DNA of 15,325 nt from Anammoximicrobium sp032229885 (GTDB lineage Bacteria; Planctomycetota; Planctomycetia; Pirellulales; Pirellulaceae). The translations under genes and the position numbers were made by a program. Of the stretch, positions 14,581-15,325 are shown piece after piece. Under the pieces are notes generated by a model. The model had not been told where the DNA came from. It made no database searches and worked only from the letters and a program-made list of their open reading frames with translations. The DNA lies in NCBI GenBank assembly GCA_032229885.1, contig JAVYAJ010000288.1, forward strand, positions 1 to 15,325, read 5' to 3'. Positions within the stretch are counted from its first letter, which is position 1; the number at the start of each line of letters is the position of its first letter.

Positions 14581-14653
14581 GCGGGCGTAACTCAGTTGGC
14601 AGAGTGCTAGCTTCCCAAGCTGGATGTCGAGGGTTCGAGTCCCTTCGCCCGCT
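14581..14653 (+). tRNA. tRNA-Gly (anticodon CCC)
   Basis: A complete cloverleaf of 73 bases can be drawn. The acceptor stem GCGGGCG (14581-14587) pairs with CGCCCGC (14646-14652), and the discriminator base is T. The D arm is ACTC...GAGT. The anticodon stem CTAGC/GCTGG holds the loop TTCCCAA, giving anticodon CCC, which reads GGG glycine codons. The T arm has the standard GGTTCGAGTCC core. The 3' CCA is not encoded and must be added after transcription. Confidence 0.95.
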
Positions 14654-14847
14654 CTATTTGATTGCGTTCAGATCGACTCGTCTGCGCGTGCTTGCGCACG
14701 TCTACCTACTCACCCGCAAAGCCTGTGGCTCGGCGCCAATGCCCAAGCCTGTCCTTTCCCGCGGGCCCAGTTCAGAGACCACGTTTGGTCTTGGGATTTC
14801 CTGTTCGATCGCCCGGCGTCCGGCGGTCGTGGCCTAGGTTAATGCCC

Positions 14848-14897
14848 TAGGAGCCTGTCTGAGTATTCGAAAATACCACAACAGGTTGTGTAGCTAA
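14848..14897. repeat. Dispersed ~50-bp repeat, copy 2
   Basis: This is the partner of 13234-13283. It carries an internal hairpin, CACAAC (14877-14882), AG, GTTGTG (14885-14890). A second one follows just outside it: CCACAA (14908-14913), TATG, TTGTGG (14918-14923). The TAG at its left edge lies in CCTAGG, and a second CCTAGG is at 14833-14838. No gene is seen from 14654 to here. Confidence 0.7.
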
Positions 14898-14976
14898 TGA
14901 TCCGTCTCCACAATATGTTGTGGTTCGAGCTCAATTCTCCCCTAACTCGGGCCAGTGCCCGCAACCCAAGAATCTG

Positions 14977-15175
14977 TTTGGCCGAAGGCCTCCGATCACC
15001 GTAGCCTGGGGCAACGCCCCAGGGCTGACGCCGCGTGTGTGCCTCTGTTGGCCGAAGGCCATATTCATCCGGGCCGCAGCGACACGTTGATGTTGGCCTT
15101 CGGCCACACGGTTGCTATCATCTCTGACTCCTGGGGCGTTGCCCCAGGCTACGTTGGCGATGGCCTTCGGCCAAC
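14977..15175. repeat. Nested inverted repeat cluster (~200 bp)
   Basis: Two composite copies face each other. The left arm has GGCCGAAGGCC at 14980-14990, then GTAG plus the palindrome CCTGGGGCAACGCCCCAGG at 15005-15023. The right arm has CCTGGGGCGTTGCCCCAGG at 15130-15148 plus CTAC, then TGGCCTTCGGCCA at 15161-15173. The 23-base palindrome-plus-tetramer segments are exact reverse complements. Between them, TGGCCGAAGGCCA at 15049-15061 and TGGCCTTCGGCCA at 15094-15106 form a second, inner pair. No coding frame here is credible. Confidence 0.85.
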
Positions 15176-15255
15176 ACGCCCCCTGTCGTCTGTGGCGCGC
15201 AACAGTCATCCCACCCCAACCTCCCCTAACCCAGTCACGTGACACTCACCCACAA

Positions 15256-15302
15256 GTGTACTGTACACACCACTGTACAAGATGCGCGCATCGTGCGCGC
15301 AT
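15256..15302. promoter_or_regulatory. Palindrome cluster, possible operator region
   Basis: GTGTAC-T-GTACAC at 15256-15268 is a perfect 13-bp palindrome, and TGTACA occurs at 15262 and 15274. GATGCGCGCATC at 15281-15292 is a perfect 12-bp palindrome, and TGCGCGCA occurs at 15283 and 15295. Both pairs are spaced by 12 bp. The region lies at the window edge, so a gene it might control would be to the right. A regulatory role is inferred only. Confidence 0.35.
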
Positions 15303-15325
15303 GATACGAACTAAGACTCTAGCGC

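Noticed and set aside
14581..14653. tRNA-Gly as an integration site
   Set aside because: No integrase gene and no second copy of the tRNA 3' end is present in the window.

Overview
This GC-rich bacterial window most likely comes from a planctomycete, probably of the Pirellulales. That placement is an inference. It rests on a ceramidase-like secreted protein of a type I associate with planctomycetes, a CinA with an atypical C-terminal motif, a Fur with a basic tail, a HisA-like protein outside any histidine operon, and hairpin-rich intergenic repeats. No single marker proves it.

Layout. Positions 1-174 hold nothing I can support. cinA (175-1509) and a secreted HEAT-like protein (1595-3556) lie on the minus strand, probably as one unit led by the HEAT-like gene. 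A 249-bp divergent intergenic region carries a promoter in each direction; the rightward one serves a family 4 uracil-DNA glycosylase (3806-4753). This gene converges on a HemY-type protoporphyrinogen/coproporphyrinogen oxidase (4813-6276, minus) across a 19-bp tandem repeat. After an 849-bp non-coding gap comes a tight two-gene unit: a neutral-ceramidase-like secreted protein (7126-8487) and a HisA-like TIM barrel (8489-9250), one base apart. The pair converges on a large MMPL/RND-type membrane transporter (9379-12270, minus) over a duplicated 29-bp repeat. A second gap of nearly 700 bp leads to a small FlgM-like anti-sigma factor (12955-13236), then fur (13752-14255), then tRNA-Gly with anticodon CCC (14581-14653). 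The last 670 bp contain only repeats and palindromes.

The genes are mostly housekeeping and do not form one pathway. DNA repair (UDG), haem synthesis (hemY) and metal regulation (fur) sit near envelope functions (HEAT-like protein, ceramidase-like protein, MMPL) and a flagellar regulator (flgM).

The most notable signal is in the repeats. Three genes (hemY, the MMPL gene, flgM) have their stop codon inside, or as the first bases of, a copy of an intergenic repeat. The 29-bp repeats with a 32-bp gap have the geometry of a one-spacer type I-E CRISPR, but an interspersed repeat family explains them better. The right end has a nested inverted repeat of about 200 bp and two palindrome pairs, each spaced by 12 bp. 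On the protein side, the MMPL transporter carries a TPR-like motif in its first periplasmic domain, and the C-terminal motifs of CinA look degenerate.
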